In this document: positions 1 through 8,156 of the stretch, piece after piece
Layout: the number at the start of each line of letters is the position of its first letter
How positions within the stretch are numbered: the stretch's first letter is position 1
Assembly (NCBI GenBank): GCA_019356535.1
Contig: CP037918.1
Coordinates: 1,054,001-1,118,000 of the forward strand
Reading direction: 5' to 3'
Source of the DNA: Chromatiaceae bacterium
Lineage (GTDB): Bacteria > Pseudomonadota > Gammaproteobacteria > Chromatiales > Chromatiaceae
DNA: 64,000 bases
Program-made: the position numbers and the translations under genes
Notes under the pieces: generated by a model
Database searches by the model: none
What the model saw: the letters and a program-made list of their open reading frames with translations, nothing else
Told to the model about the DNA's origin: nothing

Positions 1-1295
1 TGGTTCTCGGTGAGCAGGAAGGTCTCGTCGCCACGAGTCACGCGCGCGGTGCCGCGTACCACGATCCAGTGTTCGGCGCGGTGGTGGTGCATCTGCAGGG
101 ACAGGGAGGCCCCGGGCTTGACCGTCAGGCGCTTGACCTGGAAGCGGTGTCCCCGGTCGATGCCCTCGAAGGTACCCCAGGGGCGGTACACGCAGCGGTG
201 GAATTCGTGTTCGCTGCGGCCATCGGCCTGCAGGCGCTCGGCGATCTGCTTGACGTCCTGGGCGCGCGACTTGTCGGCAACCAGCACTGCGTCCGGGGTT
301 TCGACCACCACCAGATCCTTCACGCCCACCGCGGCGAGCATGCGGTGTTGCGAGAACAGCAGGTTGTTCTGTGCGTTCAGGGTCATGACATCGCCATGCA
401 CCGCGTTGCCCTGTTCGTCCTGATGCGAGACCTCCCACAGCGCTTCCCAGGCGCCGATGTCCGACCAGCCGGCATCCAGCGGCACCACCACACAGTCCCC
501 GCCCTGGCGTGACAGCGGTTCCATCACCGCATAGTCGATGGAGTCGGAGGGACAGGCGGCGAAGGCCTCGGCGTCCACGCGGACGAAGTCGAGATCCTGT
601 TGCCCGCCGGCATGGGCCGCCGATACGGCCTGGTGGATCTCGGGGGCAAAGGATTCGATCAGTTCCAGCCAGCGGGCGGCGCGTACCATGAAGATGCCGC
701 TGTTCCACAGGTAGCCGCCATCGTGCAGGTAGCGCTCGGCCGTCTCCTGGTCGGGTTTTTCGACGAAGGCATCGAGCCGGTGCACCCCGTTGTCGAGTGC
801 CTCGCCCTGACGGATATAGCCGTAACCCGTGTGCGCTGCCTGCGGCACGATGCCGAAGGTGACCACCTTGCCGTCGGCGGCCTGGTGCACGCCGGTCGTC
901 AGTGCCTGGGTAAAGGCCTGCTCGTCCTGGATCACGTGATCGGCCGGCATCACCAGCAGGATGGGATCGCCGATCTCGTGCGTGGCGTGCAGGGCCGCAA
1001 GGGTCAATGCCGGGGCCGTGTTGCGGCCCACCGGCTCGAGCAGGATGCTGCTGGCCGGACGGCCGCAGGCGAGCAACTGGTCGGCGACCAGGAACCGGTG
1101 CATCTCGTTGCACACCACCAGCGGTGCGGCTACCTCGTGGCCGGATAGCCCATCGCAGCGCAGCGCGGTGGTCTGCAACAGGGTGAGGTCGTCCACCAGG
1201 TTGTGGAATTGCTTGGGAAAGGCACGACGGGACAGTGGCCACAGGCGGGTCCCCGCGCCTCCGGAGAGGATCACGGGCAACAGCACGGATGACAT
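1..1295 (-). CDS. manC: Mannose-1-phosphate guanylyltransferase / mannose-6-phosphate isomerase, C-terminus cut by window edge
   Basis: The protein would make GDP-mannose from mannose-1-phosphate and GTP in the cytoplasm, a precursor of exopolysaccharide or O-antigen. The minus-strand reading frame begins MSSVLLPVILSGGAGTRLWP, the nucleotidyltransferase signature GGxGxRLWPLSR, followed by FPKQF. At the window edge it reads HHHRAEHWIVVRGTARV, the C-terminal cupin (type II phosphomannose isomerase) domain. About 431 codons are visible; the family is usually 470-485 aa, so roughly the last 45 residues lie off the left edge. The ATG at 1295 has an AAGGAGTG ribosome site eight bases upstream. The algA and cpsB names are also used for this bifunctional type; sequence alone does not show which polysaccharide it serves. 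Confidence 0.93.
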   Translation of the reverse strand, partial: MSSVLLPVILSGGAGTRLWPLSRRAFPKQFHNLVDDLTLLQTTALRCDGLSGHEVAAPLVVCNEMHRFLVADQLLACGRPASSILLEPVGRNTAPALTLAALHATHEIGDPILLVMPADHVIQDEQAFTQALTTGVHQAADGKVVTFGIVPQAAHTGYGYIRQGEALDNGVHRLDAFVEKPDQETAERYLHDGGYLWNSGIFMVRAARWLELIESFAPEIHQAVSAAHAGGQQDLDFVRVDAEAFAACPSDSIDYAVMEPLSRQGGDCVVVPLDAGWSDIGAWEALWEVSHQDEQGNAVHGDVMTLNAQNNLLFSQHRMLAAVGVKDLVVVETPDAVLVADKSRAQDVKQIAERLQADGRSEHEFHRCVYRPWGTFEGIDRGHRFQVKRLTVKPGASLSLQMHHHRAEHWIVVRGTARVTRGDETFLLTEN

Positions 1296-1663
1296 CGGGT
1301 CGGCACTCCTTGTCAGCAACGTCTCGGACCGCGCAACGCTACGGCCCTGGAGGGGAATTGTCAAAAACGTCGCCGAAGCGGCCCGGCAATATAGAAGAAG
1401 TTCTGTTAAACAGCGTAATTCTGCCGAAGAGTGCTATCTTCAGGTAACCACCGATGAATAACGGTGGGCGGAGTGATTCCCGGCAACCGAGAAACCGACC
1501 AGAGGGAATCTGCACAAAGGAGTTTCTTTCCCTCTCCCGCATGTGAGCCTGGCCGGCAGGGGACTCCAGGCGAGTCTTCATCCCTTCCTGATCTCCCTCG
1601 CGCAAGGCGGGGGAGGGATCCGGTCGGAGGTCCCAGGGAAAGCGTGAGAACGGAGGAAGAGAC
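1296..1663. other. Intergenic region between manC and the DUF2173-like genes
   Basis: This 368-bp gap separates divergent genes and must hold both promoters. It is AT-richer near 1355-1440, with a near-palindrome CTGTTAAACAG at 1403-1413 and a TATCTT box at 1435-1440, but no convincing -35 partner was found. The part nearer the plus-strand gene holds a family-A palindrome at 1593-1617. No coding sequence is supported. Confidence 0.5.
1593..1617. repeat. Family-A intergenic palindrome
   Basis: CTCCCTCGC, a short loop and GCGGGGGAGGG form an imperfect hairpin. The same CCCTCC...GGGGAGGG pattern recurs near 17413, 29903, 34367, 39347 and 63685, always between genes. Confidence 0.5.
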
Positions 1664-2017
1664 ATGTTGACAGCCGAGCTGATGCGTCAGCCGGGCGTGA
1701 TCGCGGCGGGAGAGTATTCCTATCGCGGTGACCGCTTCAGCTACAAGGGCGAGATCGATGACGAGATGGCGCGTATGGCCTCCATCATGTGTCGCGCCAC
1801 GACCATGAGCGAACACATGCAAGTCGGGATGCTCGAGCAGTTCTGCCCTGATTGTGGCAGCTCGCCGGCGAACGGCTGGATCGTGCGCGGGCCGATGTTT
1901 ACGGTGTGCAACGTGGCCAATGTGTTCGCCTTTCTTGACAACCAGTCGGCATCGCTCAACGACATCATGGCACTGATGCACAAGCGATTGGCCGATGAGG
2001 GTACTGACCTGGTGTGA
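1664..2017 (+). CDS. DUF2173-like small protein, paralogue 1
   Basis: A 117-aa cytosolic protein with no signal peptide or membrane segment, starting MLTAELMRQPGVIAAGEYSY. The pattern is a LxxxPGVxAAGE start, a central MASIMCRATTMSEHM helix, then GW-hydrophobic-G-x-x-x-TVCNVANVFAF, and matches what I remember of the DUF2173 family in sulfur-oxidising proteobacteria. Function is unknown. It carries a FCPDC pair at about residues 65-68 that the other two copies lack. The start has a GGAGGAAGAG ribosome site. It is the first of three related genes (next at 2061 and 2411), which suggests one operon. The family name is from memory of the pattern and was not checked by a search. Confidence 0.75.
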   Translation: MLTAELMRQPGVIAAGEYSYRGDRFSYKGEIDDEMARMASIMCRATTMSEHMQVGMLEQFCPDCGSSPANGWIVRGPMFTVCNVANVFAFLDNQSASLNDIMALMHKRLADEGTDLV

Positions 2018-2060
2018 GGGGTACTGAGACAACAAGAAACCCGACGGAGGGAGAGAAGAG

Positions 2061-2414
2061 ATGGCGAATCTGGATCAACTGATGGCGATCGATGGCGCGC
2101 TGGCCGCGTTCGAGATGAACGAACGGGGCGAGCTGCAGCAGCATCGCGTCGTCGAGGACAGCGCATTCGACGAGCGCACCCTGGACCTGCTGGGGCATAT
2201 GTGCGTGGCGAACATGGCGATAGCCACCATGCAGGCGCGGGGCTGGGAAGCTTCCTTTGGCAAGCAGGGTTTCTATCCCGTCAACGGGTTCACCCTGGTG
2301 GGCCTGAAATGGTCGGCAGTGACCAACGGGTGCCATGCGGTGGTGATGAGCAACGCATCGGCGGATTACGAAAAGGCCTACGAGGTGCTTGGCGTCGGGG
2401 GAGGTGCGGCGTGA
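2061..2414 (+). CDS. DUF2173-like small protein, paralogue 2
   Basis: A 117-aa soluble protein starting MANLDQLMAIDGALAAFEM. It shares with its neighbours the LMxxxGxxAA start, the middle CVANMAIATMQARGW helix and the end turn GFTLVGLKWSAVTNGCHAVV. A strong GGAGGGAGAGA ribosome site precedes the ATG. It lies 43 bp after paralogue 1, and its stop overlaps the GTG of paralogue 3, so paralogues 2 and 3 are probably translationally coupled. The C-terminus GVGGGAA is low complexity. Function unknown. Confidence 0.75.
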   Translation: MANLDQLMAIDGALAAFEMNERGELQQHRVVEDSAFDERTLDLLGHMCVANMAIATMQARGWEASFGKQGFYPVNGFTLVGLKWSAVTNGCHAVVMSNASADYEKAYEVLGVGGGAA

Positions 2415-2743
2415 TCCGGAGCTTGCTTGCGGTGGACGGTGTGGTCGCCGTCTGTCATTTTCGGGACGACGGCGCCCTCGTCGAAGGGTACGGACGGATG
2501 CCGGACCAACAGTTGCAGGCGCTGGCGCGCTTTGCGCACGACTACAAGCGTCTCGTCCAGGGCAACATCGATCAGCTGGCAATGTTCACCGGTATTGACG
2601 GCTGGACCCCGCCGGGGGGCTGGATCGTGCACGGCGTCGGGATGACCGTGTGTGGCGTGGGCAACCTGGTGTGCGTGCTCGAGAACGCCGCGGGCAATCC
2701 CAGCGAGGTGATGCGGGAGCTGGCTGAGGCGGCACGTTACTGA
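2411..2743 (+). CDS. DUF2173-like small protein, paralogue 3
   Basis: A 110-aa soluble protein. The GTG start at 2411 overlaps the TGA of paralogue 2 by four bases and gives MIRSLLAVDGVVAVCHFRDD, the characteristic opening of this family. The middle reads ARFAHDYKRLVQGNIDQLAM and the end WTPPGGWIVHGVGMTVCGVG, aligning with the GW...TVC segment of paralogue 1. Three divergent paralogues in a row suggest a hetero-oligomer or a set of specialised subunits; that is inference. No catalytic motif is recognisable. Confidence 0.78.
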   Translation: MIRSLLAVDGVVAVCHFRDDGALVEGYGRMPDQQLQALARFAHDYKRLVQGNIDQLAMFTGIDGWTPPGGWIVHGVGMTVCGVGNLVCVLENAAGNPSEVMRELAEAARY

Positions 2744-2842
2744 ACGGCGCGTGAGGGGCGCAGCGCGGATCAGTCCTATGGTGACCAGGTCCGCAAAGAT
2801 GTGAGACATCGAAGACATGCGTCCCGGCCCAGCCGCTCGTGG

Positions 2843-2859
2843 GTCGGCCTTCAGGCCCG
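2843..2859. repeat. Family-B palindrome (TCGGCCTTCAGGCC)
   Basis: GTCGGCCTTCAGGCCCG is a degraded member of the dispersed GTCGG-nn-TTCAG-nn-CCGAC palindrome family. It lies just before pcnB; the first possible in-frame GTG of that frame (2839) falls beside it, an argument against that upstream start. Confidence 0.6.
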
Positions 2860-2913
2860 CTCCGCATCGGAGCCAGGACACATGGCTGCTCCCCGGCCCC
2901 GGCCGTTGTATCA

Positions 2914-4248
2914 TTGCGCGACCTGTTTGTCCGCAAACCGAGGAAATCTGTCATCGTTACGCCTGCCGTCATCCCGCGGGACCAGCATTGCATCTCCAGG
3001 GCCAATATCTCCAAGGCCGCCCTGAAGGTGCTGTACCGCCTGAAGGATGCGGGTTACGACGCCTACCTGGTGGGCGGCGGGGTGCGCGACCTGCTGCTGG
3101 GGCGCGAGCCCAAGGACTTCGACGTGGCCACCAATGCCACGCCGGAGCAGGTCAAGGCGACCTTTCGCAACTGCCGCCTGATCGGTCGGCGCTTCCGCCT
3201 GGCGCACGTGCATTTCGGGCGCGAGATCATCGAGGTGGCCACCTTCCGCGCCAACCGCCCTGCTGACGAGGCCCTGGCGCATACCGACAACGGCATGATC
3301 TTGCGCGACAACGTCTACGGCACCATCGAGGAAGACGCCCTGCGCCGCGATTTCACGGTCAATGCGCTGTACTACAACATCCGCGATTTCTCGGTGGTCG
3401 ATTACGCCGGAGGCATGCAGGACCTGCAGGAGGGCGTGTTGCGCCTGATGGGCGACCCCGAGACCCGTTACCGTGAAGATCCGGTGCGCATGCTGCGCGC
3501 CGCGCGCTTTGCCGCCAAGCTGGGCTTTCGCCTGCATCCCGATACCGAAGCGCCAATCGCCGAGCTGGCTGGACTGCTCGCCGACGTGCCGCCGGCGCGC
3601 CTGTTCGAGGAGGTCCTCAAGCTGTTCATGGCGGGCTACGGTGTGGCCTCGTTCGAGAAACTGCGCCAGTACGGTCTGTTCGCCCAGTTGTTCCCCGATA
3701 CCGAGGCGGCGCTGGCGACCGAAGAGGAAGGCTTTCCGCATACCATGGTGTTGCAGGGCCTGAACGATACCGACGAGCGAGTGCGCCAGGGCAAGCCGGT
3801 CACCCCGGCCTTCCTGTTCGCGGTGCTGCTCTGGGAGCCAGTGCGTCTGCGCGCGCAGGCGCTGGAGGCCGAGGGAATGGCGCCCTATACCGCTTTGCAG
3901 GTGGCGGCGGGTGACCTCGTCGAACGGCAATTGGCGCGGGTGGCCATTCCGCGGCGCTTCAACACGCCGATGCGCGAGATCTGGACCATGCAATCGCGCT
4001 TCCATTACACCAAGGGCAAGCGTCCTCAGCGTCTGGCGGCCCATCCGCGGTTCCGTGCGGCCTACGATTTCCTGTTATTGCGTGCACGCGCCGGTGAGGC
4101 TGACCCGGCGTTGGCCGAATGGTGGACCCGCTTTCAGGAAGAAGGTGGTGCGCCGCCTTCGCCATCAGCCGATGGGGAGACGCCCGCGCGCTCGCGTCGT
4201 CGCCGGGGCGGCCGACGGCGCCGGCGCAAGGCGGCCCCTGCGGAGTGA
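2914..4248 (+). CDS. pcnB: Poly(A) polymerase I
   Basis: Adds 3' poly(A) tails to RNA, promoting decay in the cytoplasm. The class II nucleotidyltransferase head is clear: AYLVGGGVRDLLLGREPKDF with catalytic DFDVAT, then RRDFTVNALYYN and the neck REDPVRMLRAARFAAKLGF. The IPRDQHCISR motif before the head and the Arg-rich tail (SRRRRGGRRRRRK) are PcnB traits that separate it from the CCA enzyme. There is no in-frame ATG before residue ~100 of the conserved part. TTG at 2914 gives an LRDLFVRKPRK opening like other PcnB N-termini but has no ribosome site. An ATC at 2953 sits eight bases after an AGGA. The start is therefore uncertain. folK follows after 5 bp. Confidence 0.92.
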   Translation: MRDLFVRKPRKSVIVTPAVIPRDQHCISRANISKAALKVLYRLKDAGYDAYLVGGGVRDLLLGREPKDFDVATNATPEQVKATFRNCRLIGRRFRLAHVHFGREIIEVATFRANRPADEALAHTDNGMILRDNVYGTIEEDALRRDFTVNALYYNIRDFSVVDYAGGMQDLQEGVLRLMGDPETRYREDPVRMLRAARFAAKLGFRLHPDTEAPIAELAGLLADVPPARLFEEVLKLFMAGYGVASFEKLRQYGLFAQLFPDTEAALATEEEGFPHTMVLQGLNDTDERVRQGKPVTPAFLFAVLLWEPVRLRAQALEAEGMAPYTALQVAAGDLVERQLARVAIPRRFNTPMREIWTMQSRFHYTKGKRPQRLAAHPRFRAAYDFLLLRARAGEADPALAEWWTRFQEEGGAPPSPSADGETPARSRRRRGGRRRRRKAAPAE

Positions 4249-4253
4249 GTGCC

Positions 4254-4736
4254 ATGACACGGGTCCATGTCGGGCTCGGCAGCAACCTGGATGATCCGCG
4301 CCGGCAGCTCGAGAGCGCCTTCGAGGCCCTGGCGACTCTACCCGAGAGCGTCCTGGTGGCCCGTTCCTCGCTGTACCGCTCCGCGCCCATGGGCCCCGCC
4401 GACCAGCCCGATTACCTGAACGCGGTGGCCGAACTGGACACGCAACTGGCGCCGCTGGCCCTGCTGGATGCCTTGCAGGACATCGAACAGGCACAACGGC
4501 GGGTACGCAGTCGCCGCTGGGGGCCGCGCACCCTGGATCTCGACCTGCTGCTCTATGGCGACCGCCAGATCGACCTACCGCGCCTGCAGGTGCCGCATCC
4601 GGGCCTGCACCAGCGCTGTTTCGTGCTGCTGCCGCTGCTGGAAGTGGCCGGCGACATCGAGATACCGAGGCGAGGGCGGGTATCAGCGCTGCTGCCCAGC
4701 TGCGGGCCGCCGGCGGCCTTTCGCCTGGATGATTGA
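4254..4736 (+). CDS. folK: 2-amino-4-hydroxy-6-hydroxymethyldihydropteridine pyrophosphokinase
   Basis: Transfers pyrophosphate from ATP to the pterin in folate synthesis. The 160-aa protein has the HPPK opening VGLGSNLDDPRRQL, the substrate loop SSLYRSAPMGPADQPDYLNA, and the signature RRWGPRTLDLDLLLYG with catalytic Asp residues, then PHPGLHQRCFVLLPLLE. The ATG at 4254 lies five bases past the pcnB stop, so translation is probably coupled. The pcnB-folK-panB order is common in Gammaproteobacteria. Confidence 0.96.
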   Translation: MTRVHVGLGSNLDDPRRQLESAFEALATLPESVLVARSSLYRSAPMGPADQPDYLNAVAELDTQLAPLALLDALQDIEQAQRRVRSRRWGPRTLDLDLLLYGDRQIDLPRLQVPHPGLHQRCFVLLPLLEVAGDIEIPRRGRVSALLPSCGPPAAFRLDD

Positions 4737-4789
4737 TCCGCGGGGCGCGGCTGGTCACAATGCCGCCCCACGAATAAGGGGTACCCCGG

Positions 4790-5587
4790 ATGAACAAGAT
4801 CACCATCACCACCCTCGAGCGCATGAAGGGCGCGGGTGAGAAGATCGTCGCGATCACAGCCTACGACGCCAGCTTCGCCCGCCTGTGCGAGAACGCTGGC
4901 GTAGACCTGCTGCTGGTCGGCGACTCACTGGGCATGGTGGTCCAAGGGCATGACAGCACGCTGCCGGTGACCCTGGACCACATGGTCTACCACACGGCCT
5001 GTGTGGTGCGCGCCACCGAGCGCGCGCTGGTCGTGGCCGACATGCCGTTCATGGCCTATGCCACCACCGACCAGGCACTGGCCACTGCCGCGCGCCTGAT
5101 GAAGGAAGGTGGTGCACAGATGGTGAAGCTGGAAGGTGGCGTGCCCCAGCTCGAGACGGTGCGTTATCTCACCGAGCGGGGTATCCCGGTCTGCGGCCAC
5201 CTCGGGTTGACCCCGCAGTCGGTGCACCAGCTCGGTGGTTACCGGGTGCAGGGGCGTGAGCCGGATGCCGCCAGTGCCATGCTGGAGGAAGCTGTGGCCC
5301 TGCAACAGGCCGGCGCGCAGTTGCTGGTACTCGAATGCGTGCCGCAAGGGTTGGCAACCGAGATCAGCAACCATCTCGATATCCCGGTCATCGGCATCGG
5401 CGCCGGTTCCGGCACTGACGGACAGGTATTGGTGCTCTACGACGTGATCGGCATCAGCGTGAACCGTATCCCGAAGTTTGCGCACAACTTCATGCAAGGG
5501 GCGGGCAGCATCGAGGGGGCGGTTCGGGCCTATGTCGAGGCCGTGCGCGAGGGCACCTTCCCGGGCCAGGAGCATACCTTCGAATGA
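4790..5587 (+). CDS. panB: 3-methyl-2-oxobutanoate hydroxymethyltransferase
   Basis: First committed step of pantothenate synthesis: ketoisovalerate plus methylenetetrahydrofolate gives ketopantoate. The 265-aa length fits the family. Signatures are ITAYDASFARL, VGDSLGMVVQGHDSTLPVTL (metal and substrate loop), GGAQMVKLEGG, GHLGLTPQSVHQLGGYRVQG, and IPVIGIGAGSGTDGQVLV. It overlaps panC by four bases (ATGA), indicating coupled translation. Its one-carbon donor ties it loosely to the neighbouring folate gene folK. Confidence 0.97.
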   Translation: MNKITITTLERMKGAGEKIVAITAYDASFARLCENAGVDLLLVGDSLGMVVQGHDSTLPVTLDHMVYHTACVVRATERALVVADMPFMAYATTDQALATAARLMKEGGAQMVKLEGGVPQLETVRYLTERGIPVCGHLGLTPQSVHQLGGYRVQGREPDAASAMLEEAVALQQAGAQLLVLECVPQGLATEISNHLDIPVIGIGAGSGTDGQVLVLYDVIGISVNRIPKFAHNFMQGAGSIEGAVRAYVEAVREGTFPGQEHTFE

Positions 5588-6432
5588 AGACGGTCGAGCG
5601 GGTCGAGGCGCTGCGCGAGGCAGTGGCTGGGCTGCGAGCCCGTGGCCGGGTGGCCTTCGTGCCGACCATGGGCAATCTGCATGCCGGTCACCTGACACTG
5701 GTGCGCGAGGCGCGCCGGCATGCCGACAGCGTGGTGGTGAGCATCTTCGTCAATCCCCTGCAGTTCGGACCGAACGAGGACCTCGACAAGTACCCGCGTA
5801 CGCTCGAGGCCGACCGCCGCGCGCTCGAGGCAGAAGGCGTAGACGTGCTGTTTGCGCCGCCGGTGGAGGTCATGTACCCGGTGTCGCTGGAGCAGCAGAC
5901 ACGGGTCGAGGTGCCGGAGATCAGCGCCCTGTATTGCGGCGCCTCGCGTCCCGGGCATTTCGCCGGCGTGGCCACTGTGGTGTGCAAGCTGTTCAACATG
6001 GTACAGCCGGACCTGGCGGTATTCGGCAAGAAGGACTACCAGCAGCTGCTGGTGATCCGCCGCATGGTGCGTGACCTGGCTATGCCGGTGGAGATCCTGG
6101 GGGTCGATACGGTGCGTGAACCCGACGGCCTGGCCATGAGTTCGCGCAATCAGTACCTCGACGTGGCCGAACGCGGCATTGCCCCACGGCTGTATGCCAC
6201 GCTGCGCGCAGCGGCCGCCCGTGTGGCCGAGGGGGAGCGCGACTGGGACAAGCTGGCCGACTGGATCCGGACTGAGCTGGACGGTGCGGGTTTTCGTACT
6301 GACTATGCGGTAGTGGTGGATGCTGCCACCCTGCTGCCGCCAACGGACAAGAGCAGCAGGCTGGTGATTCTTGTTGCCGCCTGGCTCGGCAAGGCACGCC
6401 TGATTGACAATCTGGAGATGGAAATCAAGTGA
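5584..6432 (+). CDS. panC: Pantothenate synthetase
   Basis: Joins pantoate and beta-alanine using ATP. The 282-aa protein carries FVPTMGNLHAGHLTLV (HIGH-type nucleotide-binding loop), VSIFVNPLQFGPNEDL, GHFAGVATVVCKLFNMVQPD, FGKKDYQQL and the KMSKS-like end GLAMSSRNQYL. Start ATG overlaps the panB stop. The usual third partner panD (aspartate decarboxylase, source of beta-alanine) is not next to it; an mscS-like gene overlaps the panC stop instead. Confidence 0.97.
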   Translation: MKTVERVEALREAVAGLRARGRVAFVPTMGNLHAGHLTLVREARRHADSVVVSIFVNPLQFGPNEDLDKYPRTLEADRRALEAEGVDVLFAPPVEVMYPVSLEQQTRVEVPEISALYCGASRPGHFAGVATVVCKLFNMVQPDLAVFGKKDYQQLLVIRRMVRDLAMPVEILGVDTVREPDGLAMSSRNQYLDVAERGIAPRLYATLRAAAARVAEGERDWDKLADWIRTELDGAGFRTDYAVVVDAATLLPPTDKSSRLVILVAAWLGKARLIDNLEMEIK

Positions 6433-8156
6433 CGGGAACGACGTACCGGATTCCGATCCTTCTGACCTTCTTCCTGGCCTTCCTGAGCCTCGCAGCGGTT
6501 GCTGCGGAAACGCTCGCAGAACCACCGCAGGCGAGTGCGCCCAAGGCACCGCCCGCACACCTGGCCTCGCCGCGCGAGACCCTGCGTACCTTCCTGAGCG
6601 CCATGAACGACATCAAGCGCGGGGATGCCAAGCGTATCGAGGATGCCCTGGAGACGCTGGACCTGTCGCAGATCAGCGCCCCGGTGCGCCGTGAGATCGG
6701 CGAGAAGCGCGCCTGGATGCTGCTCGAGATCATGGACCGCACGCGCAAGGTAAACCTCAAGCGGGTGCCCAAGCGCCCGGACGGCAGCGAATGGATCTTC
6801 GCCCGGTACGACGACGGCATCATCCGCCTGCGTCGCCAGGAGGATGGTCGCTGGTTGTTCGACGCCTCGACCATCGAGCAGTTGCCGACGGTCTATGAGC
6901 GCATCGCCAGCCGCGCCCCGGTCAAGGGGCTGAACGACAACGCCGACTACCTGCCCTGGGAGATCCGCCTGCAACGCATGATGCCCGAGGCGCTGCGGCA
7001 CAAGACCTTCCTGCTGGAAAACTGGCGCTGGGTGACGCTGCTGCTGGTGATCGTGCTCGGTGTGCTCGCCGACTGGGTGGTGAGCCGTACGTTGCGATAC
7101 TTCATGCGCCGCTGGATGCGGCGAAACCCCGGCGATTATGCGGCGGTGGAAGATGGCGAGAACCGCCTGCGTCCGCTGGGCATGGTGGTCATGGCCGGCA
7201 TCTGGTGGGCCGGTATCAACGCAATCGGCCTGCCGGAACTGGCGTTGCTGATCCTGCTGGTGGCGGTCAAGACCCTGGCCAGTCTGGCTGCGGTCTGGGC
7301 GGCCTACCGAGTGGTGGACATCTTTGCGGTCTGGCTGCGCGCCCGTGCCGCGGCCACCGAGAACAAGGTCGACGATGTGCTGGTGCCGCTGATCACCCGT
7401 TCGCTGAAGATCTTCGTCACCGTGATCGGCCTGGTGTTCATCGCCGACAACCTCAACATCGACATCACCGGGTTGCTGGCCGGCCTCGGACTGGGCGGTC
7501 TGGCCTTTGCCTTGGCTGCCAAGGACATGGTGCAGAACCTGTTCGGCTCGGTGACCGTACTGCTCGATCGCACGTTCACCGTGGGCGACTGGATCGTGCT
7601 CGACGACGTGGAAGGCACGGTGGAGCACATGGGCTTCCGCAGCACACGCATCCGTACCTTCTATAACTCGTTGGTGACCATCCCCAACTCGCGCTTCATC
7701 ACCGCCAAGGTGGATAATATGGGCGCGCGCCGCTACCGGCGCTACAAGGCACATTTCGGGCTTACCTACGACACCCCACCGGAGCGTGTCGAGGCCTTCT
7801 GCGAGGCCCTGCGCGAGCTGGTGCGCGAGCATCCTTACATGCGCAAGGACTACTTCCACATCTATCTCAACGACTTGGGCGACAGCGCCCTGTCGGTGCT
7901 GATCTACGTCTTCTGGAAGACGCCAGACTGGACCACCGAGCTGCGTGAACGGCACCGCTTTCTGCTCGACTGCCTGCGCGTGGCGCGCGAGCTGGGCGTG
8001 GAGTTCGCCTTCCCCACGCAGACGCTGTACCTGCGCAACGAGGATTACGAACCGCCACAACCTGGCCAGCCACCGCTTTCCGAGGCGGCCGACCGAGGGC
8101 GCGAGGCCGCGCGCCGCGTAGTGGAGCAGACTCGGCAGGCCCTGAGGACGGAATGA
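6429..8156 (+). CDS. MscS-family mechanosensitive channel with signal peptide and periplasmic domain
   Basis: An inner-membrane channel likely gating on membrane tension during osmotic downshock. The GTG start overlaps the panC stop. Residues 1-27 are a signal peptide ending AAVAA. A periplasmic domain runs to about residue 195, then membrane segments near 199-222, 250-268, 272-295 and 322-340. The pore helix at about 348-367 is glycine- and alanine-rich (GLLAGLGLGGLAFALAAKD), followed by the MscS beta-domain motif FTVGDWIVLDDVEGTVEHMG and IPNSRFITAKVDN. At 575 aa it is larger than MscS (286 aa) and smaller than MscK. Its stop overlaps the start of the Sel1/SPOR gene. Confidence 0.92.
   Translation: MTGTTYRIPILLTFFLAFLSLAAVAAETLAEPPQASAPKAPPAHLASPRETLRTFLSAMNDIKRGDAKRIEDALETLDLSQISAPVRREIGEKRAWMLLEIMDRTRKVNLKRVPKRPDGSEWIFARYDDGIIRLRRQEDGRWLFDASTIEQLPTVYERIASRAPVKGLNDNADYLPWEIRLQRMMPEALRHKTFLLENWRWVTLLLVIVLGVLADWVVSRTLRYFMRRWMRRNPGDYAAVEDGENRLRPLGMVVMAGIWWAGINAIGLPELALLILLVAVKTLASLAAVWAAYRVVDIFAVWLRARAAATENKVDDVLVPLITRSLKIFVTVIGLVFIADNLNIDITGLLAGLGLGGLAFALAAKDMVQNLFGSVTVLLDRTFTVGDWIVLDDVEGTVEHMGFRSTRIRTFYNSLVTIPNSRFITAKVDNMGARRYRRYKAHFGLTYDTPPERVEAFCEALRELVREHPYMRKDYFHIYLNDLGDSALSVLIYVFWKTPDWTTELRERHRFLLDCLRVARELGVEFAFPTQTLYLRNEDYEPPQPGQPPLSEAADRGREAARRVVEQTRQALRTE

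Noticed and set aside
1406-2035. Minus-strand open frame over the first DUF2173-like gene
   Set aside because: The plus-strand genes have ribosome sites and share a family; the antisense frame does not.
6303-8060. Long open frame opposite the mscS-like gene
   Set aside because: Shadow; the plus-strand frame has signal peptide, membrane helices and the MscS pore motif.
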